Of a stretch of 64,000 nucleotides of DNA, positions 32,413-41,826 are shown in pieces. A program made the position numbers and the translations under genes. Position 1 is the stretch's first letter, and each line of letters begins with the position of its first letter. The stretch lies in assembly GCA_035550375.1 (NCBI GenBank), contig DASZPH010000052.1, positions 115,960 through 179,959 of the forward strand, read 5' to 3'. The DNA is from DASSFG01 sp035550375 (GTDB lineage Bacteria > Planctomycetota > Planctomycetia > Pirellulales > JAICIG01). Under the pieces are notes generated by a model. That model was not told where the DNA came from. It did no database searches and saw only the letters and a list, made by a program, of their open reading frames with translations.

Positions 32413-34623
32413 GTGCGAACGAGTTTACCGTTGGACAAGGTGAGCCGGCTGGTGGAAGGCCGGTCGGAAAACCCGTTTGAGCTGCTCGGACCGCACGAGG
32501 TGGTCGAGGCGGGGCGTCGCGCGCTGGCCGTGCGCGCCTTCCTTCCAGACAGCAGCCAGGCTTGGGTGCTTGACGCCGACCACGGGCAAGCCCGCCCGAT
32601 GCGGCGCATTCATCCGGCCGGTTTTTATGAAGCGATTTGCCCGATGAACGAAAAAAGCAATTCCAAGCACTACATGCTGCAGGTCGCCGACCAGCGGGGC
32701 AACCGGGCCACGCTGCACGACCCTTACGCGTTTCCGCACCTGCTCTCCGACTACGACCTCTACCTGCTCGGCGAAGGGCGGCACTGGCGGAGCTACGACA
32801 AGCTGGGCGCCCAGCTTCGCACGGTCGACGGCGTGGACGGAGTGAATTTTGCCGTGTGGGCACCCAACGCCACGTCGGTGAGCCTCATCGGCGACTTCAA
32901 CGGCTGGGACAATCGCCGACACATCATGCGCAAGCACGTTCCCAGCGGCTTTTGGGAACTATTTGTGCCCGGCCTGGGCGAAGGGACGCTGTACAAGTAC
33001 AGCATTCGACATCACGAACACGTTTACGAAAAGGCCGACCCATATGGGTTCGCGGCCGAAGTGCCGCCGCGCACGGCCTCGCGCGTCGCCGACCTCGCCC
33101 GATATCACTGGCACGACGACAAATGGCTCGCCGAGCGGGTCCAGCACAATGCGTTCGACAAGCCGATGTCGTTTTACGAAGTTCACCTGGGAAGCTGGAG
33201 GCGGCCCGGGGACGACCACTACCGCTATCTGTCGTACCGCGAGCTGGCGCACGACCTGGTCGATTACGTCAAGAGCATGGGCTTCACCCACATCGAACTG
33301 TTGCCCGTCAGCGAGCACCCGTTCTCGGGAAGCTGGGGCTACCAGACGATCGGCCACTACGCGCCGACCTCGCGCTACGGCACGCCGCAAGACTTCATGT
33401 ACTTCGTCGATCACTGCCACCAGAGCGGTCTGGGGGTGATTCTCGACTGGGTGCCGGCCCACTTCCCGCGCGACGCCCACGGACTGCGGATGTTCGACGG
33501 CAGCGCCCTCTACGAGCACTCCGATCCGCGGCAGGGCGAGCACAAGGACTGGGGCACGCTCATTTTCAACTACGGCCGCCACGAAGTGAGCAACTTCCTC
33601 TTGTCGAACGCCCTCTTCTGGCTCGACAAATATCACCTCGACGGGCTGCGGGTCGACGCGGTGGCCTCGATGATCTATCTCGACTACAGCCGCAACGAAG
33701 GGGAGTGGGTTCCCAACAAGTACGGCGGCCGCGAGAACCTGGAAGCGATCGATTTTCTTAAAGAGCTGAACATCCAGACGCACTTGCAGTACCCCGGCGT
33801 GCTCACGATCGCCGAGGAGTCGACGGCCTGGACGGGGGTTTCGCGCCCGACTTACGTGGGCGGCCTGGGCTTCAGCCTCAAATGGAACATGGGGTGGATG
33901 AACGACACGTTGCGTTACATGAGGCATGAGCCCATCCACCGCAAATATCACCACGACGAGCTGACGTTCAGCTTGATCTACGCCTTCCACGAGAACTTCG
34001 TCCTGCCGCTCTCGCACGACGAGGTGGTTCACGGCAAGGGGTCGCTCTTGGACCAGGTGCCTGGCGACCTCTGGCAAAAGTTTGCCAACCTGCGGATGTT
34101 GTTCAGCTACATGTGGACGCACCCCGGCAAAAAGCTGCTCTTCATGGGCGGCGAGTTCGGCCAGTGGAACGAGTGGAACTACGACACGAGCCTGCAGTGG
34201 GATCTGCTGCGCTGGGAATCGCACCAGGGGCTGCAGAAGTGCGTGTCGGACCTGAACCACCTGTATCAGCGCGAGCCGGCCCTGCACGAAATCGACTTCG
34301 AGCATCAAGGCTTCGAGTGGATCGACTGCCACAACGCCGACGACAGCGTGCTGAGCTACGTCCGCCGCGCCAAAAACCCGGCAGACTTTCTGGTGGTGGT
34401 CTGCAATTTCACGCCAGTGGTCCGCAGAGGCCATCGGCTGGGAGTGCCGGAGCGCTGCTGGTACGAAGAGATCTTTTCCAGCGACTCGTCGTTCTACTCG
34501 GGCAGCAACGTCGGCAACTATCCGGGGTTGATGGCCGACGAGCAGCCCTGCCACGGCCGGCCCGCCTCAATCAGCCTGACCCTGCCACCCCTCTCCACCG
34601 TCGTGCTGAAACCACGCCGATGA
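32413..34623 (+). CDS. glgB: 1,4-alpha-glucan branching enzyme
   Basis: 736 residues, starting at a GTG preceded by AAGGAGG. The protein has the N-terminal carbohydrate-binding module (NPFELLGPHEVVEAG), a CBM48 domain (VNFAVWAPNATSVSLIGDFNGWDNRRHIM), the GH13 barrel, and a C-terminal all-beta domain. The catalytic residues are nucleophile D415 (GLRVDAVASM), acid/base E468 (IAEEST) and D536 (LSHDEVVHGK), each offset by exactly ten from E. coli GlgB. It makes alpha-1,6 branches in glycogen. No other glycogen gene is adjacent, so it is a stand-alone locus here. A palindromic repeat lies just after the stop. Confidence 0.97.
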   Translation: MRTSLPLDKVSRLVEGRSENPFELLGPHEVVEAGRRALAVRAFLPDSSQAWVLDADHGQARPMRRIHPAGFYEAICPMNEKSNSKHYMLQVADQRGNRATLHDPYAFPHLLSDYDLYLLGEGRHWRSYDKLGAQLRTVDGVDGVNFAVWAPNATSVSLIGDFNGWDNRRHIMRKHVPSGFWELFVPGLGEGTLYKYSIRHHEHVYEKADPYGFAAEVPPRTASRVADLARYHWHDDKWLAERVQHNAFDKPMSFYEVHLGSWRRPGDDHYRYLSYRELAHDLVDYVKSMGFTHIELLPVSEHPFSGSWGYQTIGHYAPTSRYGTPQDFMYFVDHCHQSGLGVILDWVPAHFPRDAHGLRMFDGSALYEHSDPRQGEHKDWGTLIFNYGRHEVSNFLLSNALFWLDKYHLDGLRVDAVASMIYLDYSRNEGEWVPNKYGGRENLEAIDFLKELNIQTHLQYPGVLTIAEESTAWTGVSRPTYVGGLGFSLKWNMGWMNDTLRYMRHEPIHRKYHHDELTFSLIYAFHENFVLPLSHDEVVHGKGSLLDQVPGDLWQKFANLRMLFSYMWTHPGKKLLFMGGEFGQWNEWNYDTSLQWDLLRWESHQGLQKCVSDLNHLYQREPALHEIDFEHQGFEWIDCHNADDSVLSYVRRAKNPADFLVVVCNFTPVVRRGHRLGVPERCWYEEIFSSDSSFYSGSNVGNYPGLMADEQPCHGRPASISLTLPPLSTVVLKPRR

Positions 34624-34652
34624 CACGGGGAGCGGAGTTGAAAACCCCTTCA

Positions 34653-34688
34653 CCCTCTCCCTCCGGGAGAGGGCCGGGGTGAGGGCGG
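34653..34688. repeat. Dispersed CCCTCTCCCTCCGGGAGAGGG palindromic element, copy 2
   Basis: A 36-nt element 29 nt after the glgB stop, matching copy 1 apart from three substitutions (CTC to CTCC in the loop, TC to CC at the joint). The hairpin could protect or terminate the glgB mRNA, although no T-run follows. Confidence 0.9.
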
Positions 34689-34852
34689 GTTGCCTTAAGT
34701 ACGATCCTCCCTGCGCGGGTGCGCGGATTCATCGCAGTTCGGAACGTGTGGCGGGTGATGTGCGGATAGCCGCGCGTCACCCGCCACAACATTTTCACCC
34801 GTCCCGGCCAAATTATTGGTCGCGAACTTCGGCGGCATTACAATCGCCGTCT

Positions 34853-35209
34853 ATGGCTCGTCGCATCCAATTTCGCTTGCGTGCCATCTTTTACGTCACC
34901 GCAGTCGCGGCCGTGCTCTGCCTCATCGTGCCGCCTCTGTTCCGCGTCGCGCAGCGGCATTTCGCCGCCAAGCGCCCTCCGCCCAGACTGGTCCTTATCG
35001 AGATCGGTTCAGATCTCTCGCATCTCTTTGAGGCGCGGCAGGAACCAACAAACGCCAGAGTGCCGCCGGTCGTGCCGGGACCCACCGGTGAAACGTTCAT
35101 CATGACAACGATCGTTCGCGTGAATGGAAAACGCGTCGACGCAACCGACGATCCACCGAAGTCCGCACCGAAAGGCAAAATCCGCCTCCAGATCTCGACT
35201 GAGCCTTAG
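34853..35209 (+). CDS. Small single-pass membrane protein, unknown function
   Basis: 118 residues from the ATG at 34853. The frame is open upstream, but that stretch crosses the intergenic repeat region. The start MARRIQFRLRAIFYVTAVAAVLCLIV is the R-F-x-L-R-x-hydrophobic N-terminus seen in many small planctomycete membrane proteins. The rest is a polar domain with Pro-rich and basic parts (VPPVVPGPTGETF, VRVNGKRVDATDDPP). No known domain is recognised. It ends 22 nt before the NTPase/pentapeptide gene on the same strand and may share its transcript. Confidence 0.55.
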   Translation: MARRIQFRLRAIFYVTAVAAVLCLIVPPLFRVAQRHFAAKRPPPRLVLIEIGSDLSHLFEARQEPTNARVPPVVPGPTGETFIMTTIVRVNGKRVDATDDPPKSAPKGKIRLQISTEP

Positions 35210-35231
35210 CGACCACCGACAATGAAGGCGT

Positions 35232-37073
35232 ATGGTCGAGCCTGCGCGAGCCGCCGTTCGTCCGAGGGTGGTTTCGCCCGAAACGGGCGACAGCGTCTTG
35301 CTCGAAGACGAGGTGTCCGAGTGGCTCAAAGGTCCGTCCGAAACGCTCAAAATCGTCGGCGGTACGGGATCGGGAAAGACGGCCGCCTTGCGGCATTTGC
35401 TGGCGGTGTTCGGACCGCTGGAAGGCGTGCAGTGGCTGGACGACGTCGGGTTTCCCGACTTGGTAACGTTCCGTCGGACCATTTACACGACCGCGACTCC
35501 CTGGAACCCTTCCGACGGTTTCTCCCTGCGCCTGGCGGCCTGGACCGGCGACGAGTTGCTGGAATACTGCCTGAATCGTCACCGCGAGCGGTGTTCGTCG
35601 ATTCTCGAGCGATGTCGGACGATGACCGACACCGATCGGCTGGAAGGCATTCCCGAACTCTGGACCGCCGTGCTCGATGCCCTGGCCGCCGATGACGGCG
35701 CGGTCGACTGGCGAAAGATTTTTACCGATCGGGTGGCCGCGATGCTGCCGCAAGAACTTCTTCGTCCCGCGCGGCAATACTGTCATGGCGTCGTGGCCAG
35801 TTACGCCACCCAACGTATCAACGCTGCAAAGGTGTTGAGCAAAGCCGGCTGGCCGCCCCACCGGCAGCGGCTGCTACGACACCGTGCCGTGCAACTCCTG
35901 ATGGCCGCCGCAAACGTCGTCGATGCGCTCGAACAGCAGTCGCATCTTTTCTTCTTCAGCGAAAAATGGCCTCGTGAGCTGCTGGGCGAAACGACCAGGG
36001 CGCTACCGTCTTCCGCGGCCGCCTGCGAGCAGCTCGCAAGCGTGTTCGCTGGCAATGTCGGCGAATATCAGGCGATTGCGGCCACGCTGTTGCACGCGCT
36101 CGGCCGCGGCTGGCAACCGCCAACTCGAACGCGAGCGCGATTGACGGGCGCCGTTTTCGCCGGCGCCGCCTGGCCTCAGATAGACCTTCGCCATGCAACG
36201 CTTGACGAAGTCGATTTCTCGGGTGCCGATTTGACGGCCGCGCAGCTCGACTCCGTGCGGGCGCTGGGCACCGACTTTGGCCGCGCCCTTCTGCGAAAGG
36301 CCTGCTTGCGCAAGGCTAAATTGTATAACGCTCGGTTCGCCAGCGCCGACCTCGAAGACGCGGTCGCCATCCGTAGCTGGTGCTCTCGGGCCGATTTTCG
36401 ACGCGCGAACCTGCGCCGTGCGGATTTCAGCCATGCTAAACTGCACAGAGCCAATTTCACCGGGGCCTGCCTCGTCGACGCCGTGCTCGTCGGCGCATGT
36501 CTGACCTGCGCGATTTTCGCCAACGCCGACCTGACACGCGCCGACCTGCAACGCGCGTTACTCCGCAGAGTACGGTTGGCTGAGGCCACGCTCGCCGGCG
36601 CAAGGCTGGCGGGCGCGACTTTGGTCGAAGCCGATTTGGAAGGCATGTACTTTCCCGATGCCGATTTCGCGCACGCCAACCTCAAACGGGCCTACCTGAC
36701 AGGCTCGGTCATGCCGCGGGCCAACTTCCGCGGCGCCAGACTGTGCGAAGCAGGCCTGGCCGACGTGAGCTGGGAGGAGGCCGACCTGCGCGGAGCCGAT
36801 TTTACAAACTGCTCCTTCCATCTCGGCTCGTCCCGCAGCGGGCTGGTGGGCAGTCCGATTGCCTGCGAAGGGAGCCGCACCGGCTTTTATACCGACGACT
36901 TTCTGGATCAGGGTTTCAAGTCGCCCGAAGAAATCCGCAAAGCCAATCTCCGCGGGGCCGACTTACGCGGAGCGGCCGTCCACAAGACCGACTTCTACCT
37001 GGTCGACCTCCGCGGCGCCCGCTACACGCCGGACCAGGCCGACCACTTCCGCCGTTGCGGCGCAATCGCCTGA
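35232..37073 (+). CDS. P-loop NTPase / pentapeptide-repeat fusion protein
   Basis: 613 residues. A Walker A motif GGTGSGKT (43-50) and a candidate Walker B (VQWLDD) sit in an N-terminal region of about 110 residues. A helical middle part of about 190 residues follows. The C-terminal half is pentapeptide repeats of A(D/N)LXX type (ADLTAAQLD, ADFRRANLRRADFSHAKLHRANF, ADLRGADFTN), folding as a right-handed quadrilateral beta-helix. STAND-like signalling ATPases with repeat sensors have this general layout, but no NACHT or NB-ARC hallmark beyond the P-loop is obvious. There is no signal peptide, so it is cytoplasmic. Pentapeptide proteins can mimic DNA; a gyrase or partner-binding role is only a possibility. 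Confidence 0.75.
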   Translation: MVEPARAAVRPRVVSPETGDSVLLEDEVSEWLKGPSETLKIVGGTGSGKTAALRHLLAVFGPLEGVQWLDDVGFPDLVTFRRTIYTTATPWNPSDGFSLRLAAWTGDELLEYCLNRHRERCSSILERCRTMTDTDRLEGIPELWTAVLDALAADDGAVDWRKIFTDRVAAMLPQELLRPARQYCHGVVASYATQRINAAKVLSKAGWPPHRQRLLRHRAVQLLMAAANVVDALEQQSHLFFFSEKWPRELLGETTRALPSSAAACEQLASVFAGNVGEYQAIAATLLHALGRGWQPPTRTRARLTGAVFAGAAWPQIDLRHATLDEVDFSGADLTAAQLDSVRALGTDFGRALLRKACLRKAKLYNARFASADLEDAVAIRSWCSRADFRRANLRRADFSHAKLHRANFTGACLVDAVLVGACLTCAIFANADLTRADLQRALLRRVRLAEATLAGARLAGATLVEADLEGMYFPDADFAHANLKRAYLTGSVMPRANFRGARLCEAGLADVSWEEADLRGADFTNCSFHLGSSRSGLVGSPIACEGSRTGFYTDDFLDQGFKSPEEIRKANLRGADLRGAAVHKTDFYLVDLRGARYTPDQADHFRRCGAIA

Positions 37074-37138
37074 ACCGGTTATAATCAAACGATGCGCCCC
37101 GCCACCTTACCTGCCATCTCAACTTCGAGCTGTCGTCT

Positions 37139-37894
37139 ATGATTTGCCGCTTTGTCTTCAAGGTTTGCAAGCCGACGATCCAGGGGCCGGGCCTCGTCAC
37201 GGTCGTCCTGGCCGTGATGACGGCGACGCTGTCCGCGCCTCAGGCCGTTCTGGCCGCCGACGCGCCGATTCCGCCCGGGCTGGCCGAATACAAGGGGCGC
37301 GCCATTGCCCCGTATATGAGCTTTCATGGGGCTGACTGGCTGACCCGCGAGTCGCGCGAGAAAGAAGAGCACTGCAAGACGCTCATCAAAGCTCTGAAGG
37401 TTCCGTCGGGCGCGACGGTCTGCGACATGGGCTGCGGCAACGGATACTACACGCTCAGGATGGCCAGGCTCGTGGGCAAGAAAGGACGCGTTCTGGCGGT
37501 CGACATCCAGCCCGAAATGTTGCACCTGCTCGAGCTGAGAGCCAAGGACGCCGGCGCCGACAACGTCGAGCCGGTTCAGGGGACGGTCGTCGATCCCAAG
37601 CTGCCGGACGGCGAGGTTGATCTGATTCTGCTGGTCGACGTCTACCACGAGTTTTCGCACCCGGAGGAGATGCTGGCGGCCATGCGCAAGTCGCTTAAGC
37701 CGCACGGCAGGCTGGCGCTGGTGGAATTCCGGTTGGAGGACCCCAGCGTGCCCATCAAGCTGGAGCACAAGATGAGCAAGGAGCAGATCATGAAGGAGAT
37801 TCCGCCCAACGGCTTCAAGCTGGTCGAAGAATTCGAAAAACTTCCCTGGCAGCACGTGATGTTTTTCGAGCCGGCGGAGAGTCCCGCTCCGTAG
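37139..37894 (+). CDS. Exported class I SAM-dependent methyltransferase
   Basis: 251 residues. The N-terminus has a signal peptide-like segment (VTVVLAVMTATLSAPQAVLAADAP, predicted cleavage after AxA near residue 41). The Rossmann methyltransferase domain shows motif I VCDMGCGNGYY (94-104), the acidic VLAVDIQPEM strand, LLVDVYHEFSHPEEML and LKPHGRLALVEF. The family transfers a methyl group from S-adenosylmethionine to an unknown small molecule or protein. Export is odd because SAM is cytoplasmic; similar signal-peptide methyltransferases recur in planctomycetes. It lies alone between the pentapeptide gene and the convergent permease gene. Confidence 0.85.
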   Translation: MICRFVFKVCKPTIQGPGLVTVVLAVMTATLSAPQAVLAADAPIPPGLAEYKGRAIAPYMSFHGADWLTRESREKEEHCKTLIKALKVPSGATVCDMGCGNGYYTLRMARLVGKKGRVLAVDIQPEMLHLLELRAKDAGADNVEPVQGTVVDPKLPDGEVDLILLVDVYHEFSHPEEMLAAMRKSLKPHGRLALVEFRLEDPSVPIKLEHKMSKEQIMKEIPPNGFKLVEEFEKLPWQHVMFFEPAESPAP

Positions 37895-37925
37895 GCTGTT
37901 TGCCAAGCAGGTCACCACACGGTTC

Positions 37926-39347
37926 CTACGCTCGCCAGTGCGTGCGGCGCTTCGCCCAGAAATAAAAGGCGACGCCCGCGCCGATCAACGTCGTGCCGGC
38001 GAGGGTCTGCACGTACTTCTGCACGAGCATGCTGGCGAGGGCGGCGGAGTAACCGAGCAGATAGATGGTCGGCGTCAGCGGGTAGCCGAGCGTGCGGTAG
38101 GGGCGGTTCCACTCCGGGTGAGATCGCCGAAAGACAAAGACGGCCGAGACGGCCAGGGCGTAAAAGGCGGTTCCGCCGAAAATCACAAAGTCGGTCAGCG
38201 CGTCGAAGGCGTCGATCGGTTTCTCCTTCCAGGCGTAGGCCGCCACGATCAGGCCGATGGTCCAGACGCCCTGCAACCAGATGGCGTTGGCCGGCGTCTG
38301 CCACCTCCCGTGCACCTGGCGAATCGAGCTCGGCAGCAGCCCGTCGCGCGCCATCGCGAAGTAGATGCGGGGTCCCGTGAGCAAATTGGAATTGGCCGCG
38401 CCGAAGGTCGAGCAGAGCACGCCCAGCGAGACGAACTGGCCGCCGAACTCTCCCAGCAGGGCCTTGCACATGTCGCCGGCCACCGCCTGCGATTCTGCGA
38501 TCGCCGGAATCGGCAGCACGACGTGGTAGGCGACGTTCGCCAGCACGTAGGCCACGATCACGATCACCATCCCCAGCGCCAGGCCCAGGGGCACGTTGCG
38601 CTGCGGATTGCGAACCTCTTCGGCGACCGGCGCGATGTTGATCCAGCCGTCGTAGGCCCACATCACGGCGATCATGGCCAGCCCCAGCCCTCGCCAGACG
38701 TCGGGCGTGACCGCCGCGGGCCAGAACGGGGCCGATTCCTGCGGGTCCCCGCTCGAAACGGCAAGCGGCAGCAGAATGATGAACACGAGAAAGCCCAGTT
38801 TGGCGACGACCGTCAGGTTCTGCACCGCCGCGCCCCAGCGCGTGCCGACCACGTTCACGATCGAGAGAAACAGCACGATGCCGATCGCCAGCCCTTCCTG
38901 CCAGTAGCGGTTCATCGAGACGAGCTCGCCCAGATAGATCACCGTGGCCGTTGCCAGGGCGCCCACCGAGCCGGGACGAATGATCGTCAATTCGGTCCAG
39001 CCCCAGAGGAACGCGGGCAAACGGCCGTAGGCTTCGCGCAGATAAACGTACGGACCGCCCGCGTGCGGCAGCATGGCCGCCAGCTCGGCGAGGGTGAGCG
39101 CCCCGCAGAGCGTAATCAGTCCGACCGCGACCCACACGCCGACGATCAGGCCGAAGCTGTCGAGTTGCTGGGCGATGTAGGAAGGTTTTAGAAAGATGCC
39201 CGATCCGATGATGCCGCCCACCACGACCGCCACCGCGTCGAGCGGCCCGAGCACCGGCGGCAAGGTTTGCCCATGCGAAGCGGGGGCAAGCGGTTCAGGT
39301 GCAGAAGCTCCGTGGGAGTTCGAGGGCGAATCGCCGGGCATCGCCAC
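37926..39347 (-). CDS. APC-family amino acid permease
   Basis: 473 residues with about 12 membrane segments. The N-terminal GGIIGSGIFLKPSYIA matches the APC substrate-binding glycine loop, and LAALMPHAGG-like residues (ELAAMLPHAGGPYVYLREAYG) and AYDGWINIAPVAEEVRNPQRNVPLGL are standard for LAT/YfnA-type transporters. The family moves amino acids across the inner membrane by proton symport or exchange; the substrate is not predictable. It is transcribed divergently from the OGT-like gene across about 280 bp. Confidence 0.9.
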   Translation of the reverse strand: MAMPGDSPSNSHGASAPEPLAPASHGQTLPPVLGPLDAVAVVVGGIIGSGIFLKPSYIAQQLDSFGLIVGVWVAVGLITLCGALTLAELAAMLPHAGGPYVYLREAYGRLPAFLWGWTELTIIRPGSVGALATATVIYLGELVSMNRYWQEGLAIGIVLFLSIVNVVGTRWGAAVQNLTVVAKLGFLVFIILLPLAVSSGDPQESAPFWPAAVTPDVWRGLGLAMIAVMWAYDGWINIAPVAEEVRNPQRNVPLGLALGMVIVIVAYVLANVAYHVVLPIPAIAESQAVAGDMCKALLGEFGGQFVSLGVLCSTFGAANSNLLTGPRIYFAMARDGLLPSSIRQVHGRWQTPANAIWLQGVWTIGLIVAAYAWKEKPIDAFDALTDFVIFGGTAFYALAVSAVFVFRRSHPEWNRPYRTLGYPLTPTIYLLGYSAALASMLVQKYVQTLAGTTLIGAGVAFYFWAKRRTHWRA

Positions 39348-39625
39348 ACGTTACGCCCCGGCCCGCCCGCCGTCAATCGAAGAAGGACGTTGCTGGTGAT
39401 GCCTTTCGACCGCCCGCGGTGATGCCGGAATGAGTGGGGGGATCGGTGGATGCGCACCAGGCTTTGTTTGAAGACTTCTGCCGCTGCCTATCGTCGCCTT
39501 TCGCGGAGCGAAAGACGAGTCACCCTGCTTCCGTCGGCGTCGGTCGATACAATCAACTCGTGATGAGAGCGGCAAAAGAAGCCGGCCGGCAATGAGAGTC
39601 CCGCGCGCGGGTGATGGAGCTTGTA

Positions 39626-41818
39626 ATGAACGTTCCTCAAGCCGAGACGGTTTCGTCGGGCGACGACGCATTTCAGCAGGCGCTAGAGCACCACGGAGCC
39701 GGGCGGCTCGAAGAGGCGGCCGAACTTACCCGCCAGGTTTTGCGTGCCGAGCCGCAACATGCCGAGGCCGCCTTCTTGCTCGGGGTGATCGCCTATCAGG
39801 CCGGCGATTGCGCCTCGGCCGCCGAGCAGATCGGGCGAGCGATCGCCATCGCCCCCGGTGAAGGACGATTCCATAGCGGGCTGGGACTCGCGCTGATGCG
39901 GCTGGGAAGAACCGCCGAGGCCGAAGGGAGCCTTCGCCGCGCCATCGCCGTCGACGACGACGCCGAGTCGCGCAACAACCTCGGCAATTGCCTCAAGGAT
40001 CAAAGCCGCCTCGACGAAGCGATTGCCGAGTACGGCCAGGCCCTGGCGCGGAACCCGCAATATGCGAGCGCTCACTACAACCTCGGCAACGCCTTGTGGC
40101 TGAAAGGCGAGCTCGACCAGGCGGCCGAGTGCTTCCAGCGCGCCGCGGCGGACGATTCCTTGCGGGCGCTGGCCCTTGCCAACCGGGGCAAAGTGCTGCT
40201 GGCGACGGGACGATTCAAGGAGGCCGAGGACGTGCTGCGAGGGGCCTTGGCCCTTTTGCCCGACGACGCCGCGCTCTATTGCGACCTGGGGAACTGCCTT
40301 CAGGCCCAACGACGCGCCGACGATGCTGCCGCGGCCTATCGCAAGTCGCTCGAGTTGGACCGAAATCAGGCTCGCACCTGGTACTCGACCGGTTGCCTTG
40401 AAATCGCGCGGCAGCAATATGCGGCAGCCGCGATATGCCTTCGAGAGGCGCTGCGGATCGAGCCCGACTGGCCCCAGGCCCAGCACAATCTCGGCCAGGC
40501 CCTGTTCAACCTCGGAGAGGCGGACGAGGCCGTCGAGCTTTTTCGCAAAGCGGCCGAGCGCAGCGCCGTCGAACTGCCCTGGCTTTCGCTGGCGACAAGC
40601 ATCCCCATGAGTCCGCGTGCCGACAACCAAACCGTCCTTGAGACGCGGACCGCTTTCGCCCGGCAGTACCTTCCCCAGCCCCGTCAGGCGGAAAGGTTCT
40701 CGCGCCGGCGGCGCCCGTCGGACCGCCCGCTGCGCCTGGGTTACATTTCTTCCTTTTTCCATCGCGACAACTGGATGAAGCCCGTGTGGGGCTTGATCAA
40801 TCAGCACGATCGCCAGCGGTTCGAGGTCCACTTGTTCGGCGACATGCCCGCGTCAGCCGTGCGGCACGGCTACCGTCCCGATTCCCGCGACCAGTTCCAC
40901 GAGCTGGCGGGAATGACCGCCGAAGCGGCCGCGGACCGCATCGAGCGGGCGGAGATCGACGTGCTGGTGGATTTGAACAGCTACAGCGCGCCGCGGTGGC
41001 TGCCCCTGCTGGCGTTGCGGCCCGCGCCGCTGATCGTCGGTTGGTTCAACGTCTTCGCCACCACGGGCATGAAGTGCTACGACTACCTGATCGGCGACCG
41101 CGAGGTCGTGCCGCCGGAAGAGGAGCGGTTCTATTGCGAGAAGATCGTGCGCGTGCCGGACAGCTACTTGACCTTCGCCGTCGAGTATCCCGTGCCCGAC
41201 GTGGCCGCTCCGCCGTGCGAGCGCAGCCGGGGGATCACGTTCGGTTGCCTGGCCCCGCAGTACAAGATCGATGCGGCCGTGATGTCGGCCTGGGCCGACA
41301 TTCTGCGGCAAGCCCCGCAGGCGTCGTTGATCCTGAAGAATAGCTGTCTCGGTATGCGTACCGACCGCGAGTTTGTGGAGCAGTCGCTTGGACGCCACGG
41401 CATTCCGCTTGAAAGGGTCCGCCTGGAAGGCCCGGCCGATCATTTCGAGTTCTTGAAAACCTACGGCGAGATCGACGTGGCCTTGGACACCTTCCCCTAC
41501 AATGGCGGCACGACGACCACGGAGGCGATCTGGCAGGGCGTTCCCGTCGTGACCTTTCGCGGCGATCGTTGGGCGTCGCGCACCAGCACGTCGATCTTGC
41601 GGGCCGCCGGCCTCGGCGAGTTCGTCGCCGACGACGTCGCAGGCTACGTATCCCTGGCGGTTCGCTGGGCGAATTCCGAGGATTCTCCCCAGCGGCTCGC
41701 CAAGCTTCGCCGCGAGATGCGATCGCGTCTGCGTGCTGCGCCGGTCTGCGACGTGCAAGGCTTCGCCCGAAACATGGAGCGACTCTACGAGCAGATGTGG
41801 GAGCAGTGGCTCTGTTAA
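39626..41818 (+). CDS. TPR-containing GT41 (OGT/SPINDLY-like) glycosyltransferase
   Basis: 730 residues from the ATG at 39626, which has GGAG six bases upstream; an ATG and a GTG a few codons earlier are alternatives. Residues 15-330 are tandem TPRs (NLGNCLKDQSRLDEAIAEYGQAL, NLGNALWLKGELDQAAECFQRA). The second half is a GT41 catalytic domain: LRLGYISSFFHRDNWMKPV, LVDLNSYSAPRWLPLLALRPAPLIVGW, TFGCLAPQYKIDAAVMSAWADIL and DTFPYNGGTTTTEAIWQGVPVVT, which form the UDP-sugar site. It should O-glycosylate cytoplasmic proteins, with TPRs choosing the acceptor. The sugar (GlcNAc, fucose or other) is not determined. Confidence 0.9.
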   Translation: MNVPQAETVSSGDDAFQQALEHHGAGRLEEAAELTRQVLRAEPQHAEAAFLLGVIAYQAGDCASAAEQIGRAIAIAPGEGRFHSGLGLALMRLGRTAEAEGSLRRAIAVDDDAESRNNLGNCLKDQSRLDEAIAEYGQALARNPQYASAHYNLGNALWLKGELDQAAECFQRAAADDSLRALALANRGKVLLATGRFKEAEDVLRGALALLPDDAALYCDLGNCLQAQRRADDAAAAYRKSLELDRNQARTWYSTGCLEIARQQYAAAAICLREALRIEPDWPQAQHNLGQALFNLGEADEAVELFRKAAERSAVELPWLSLATSIPMSPRADNQTVLETRTAFARQYLPQPRQAERFSRRRRPSDRPLRLGYISSFFHRDNWMKPVWGLINQHDRQRFEVHLFGDMPASAVRHGYRPDSRDQFHELAGMTAEAAADRIERAEIDVLVDLNSYSAPRWLPLLALRPAPLIVGWFNVFATTGMKCYDYLIGDREVVPPEEERFYCEKIVRVPDSYLTFAVEYPVPDVAAPPCERSRGITFGCLAPQYKIDAAVMSAWADILRQAPQASLILKNSCLGMRTDREFVEQSLGRHGIPLERVRLEGPADHFEFLKTYGEIDVALDTFPYNGGTTTTEAIWQGVPVVTFRGDRWASRTSTSILRAAGLGEFVADDVAGYVSLAVRWANSEDSPQRLAKLRREMRSRLRAAPVCDVQGFARNMERLYEQMWEQWLC

Positions 41819-41826
41819 CAACGACG

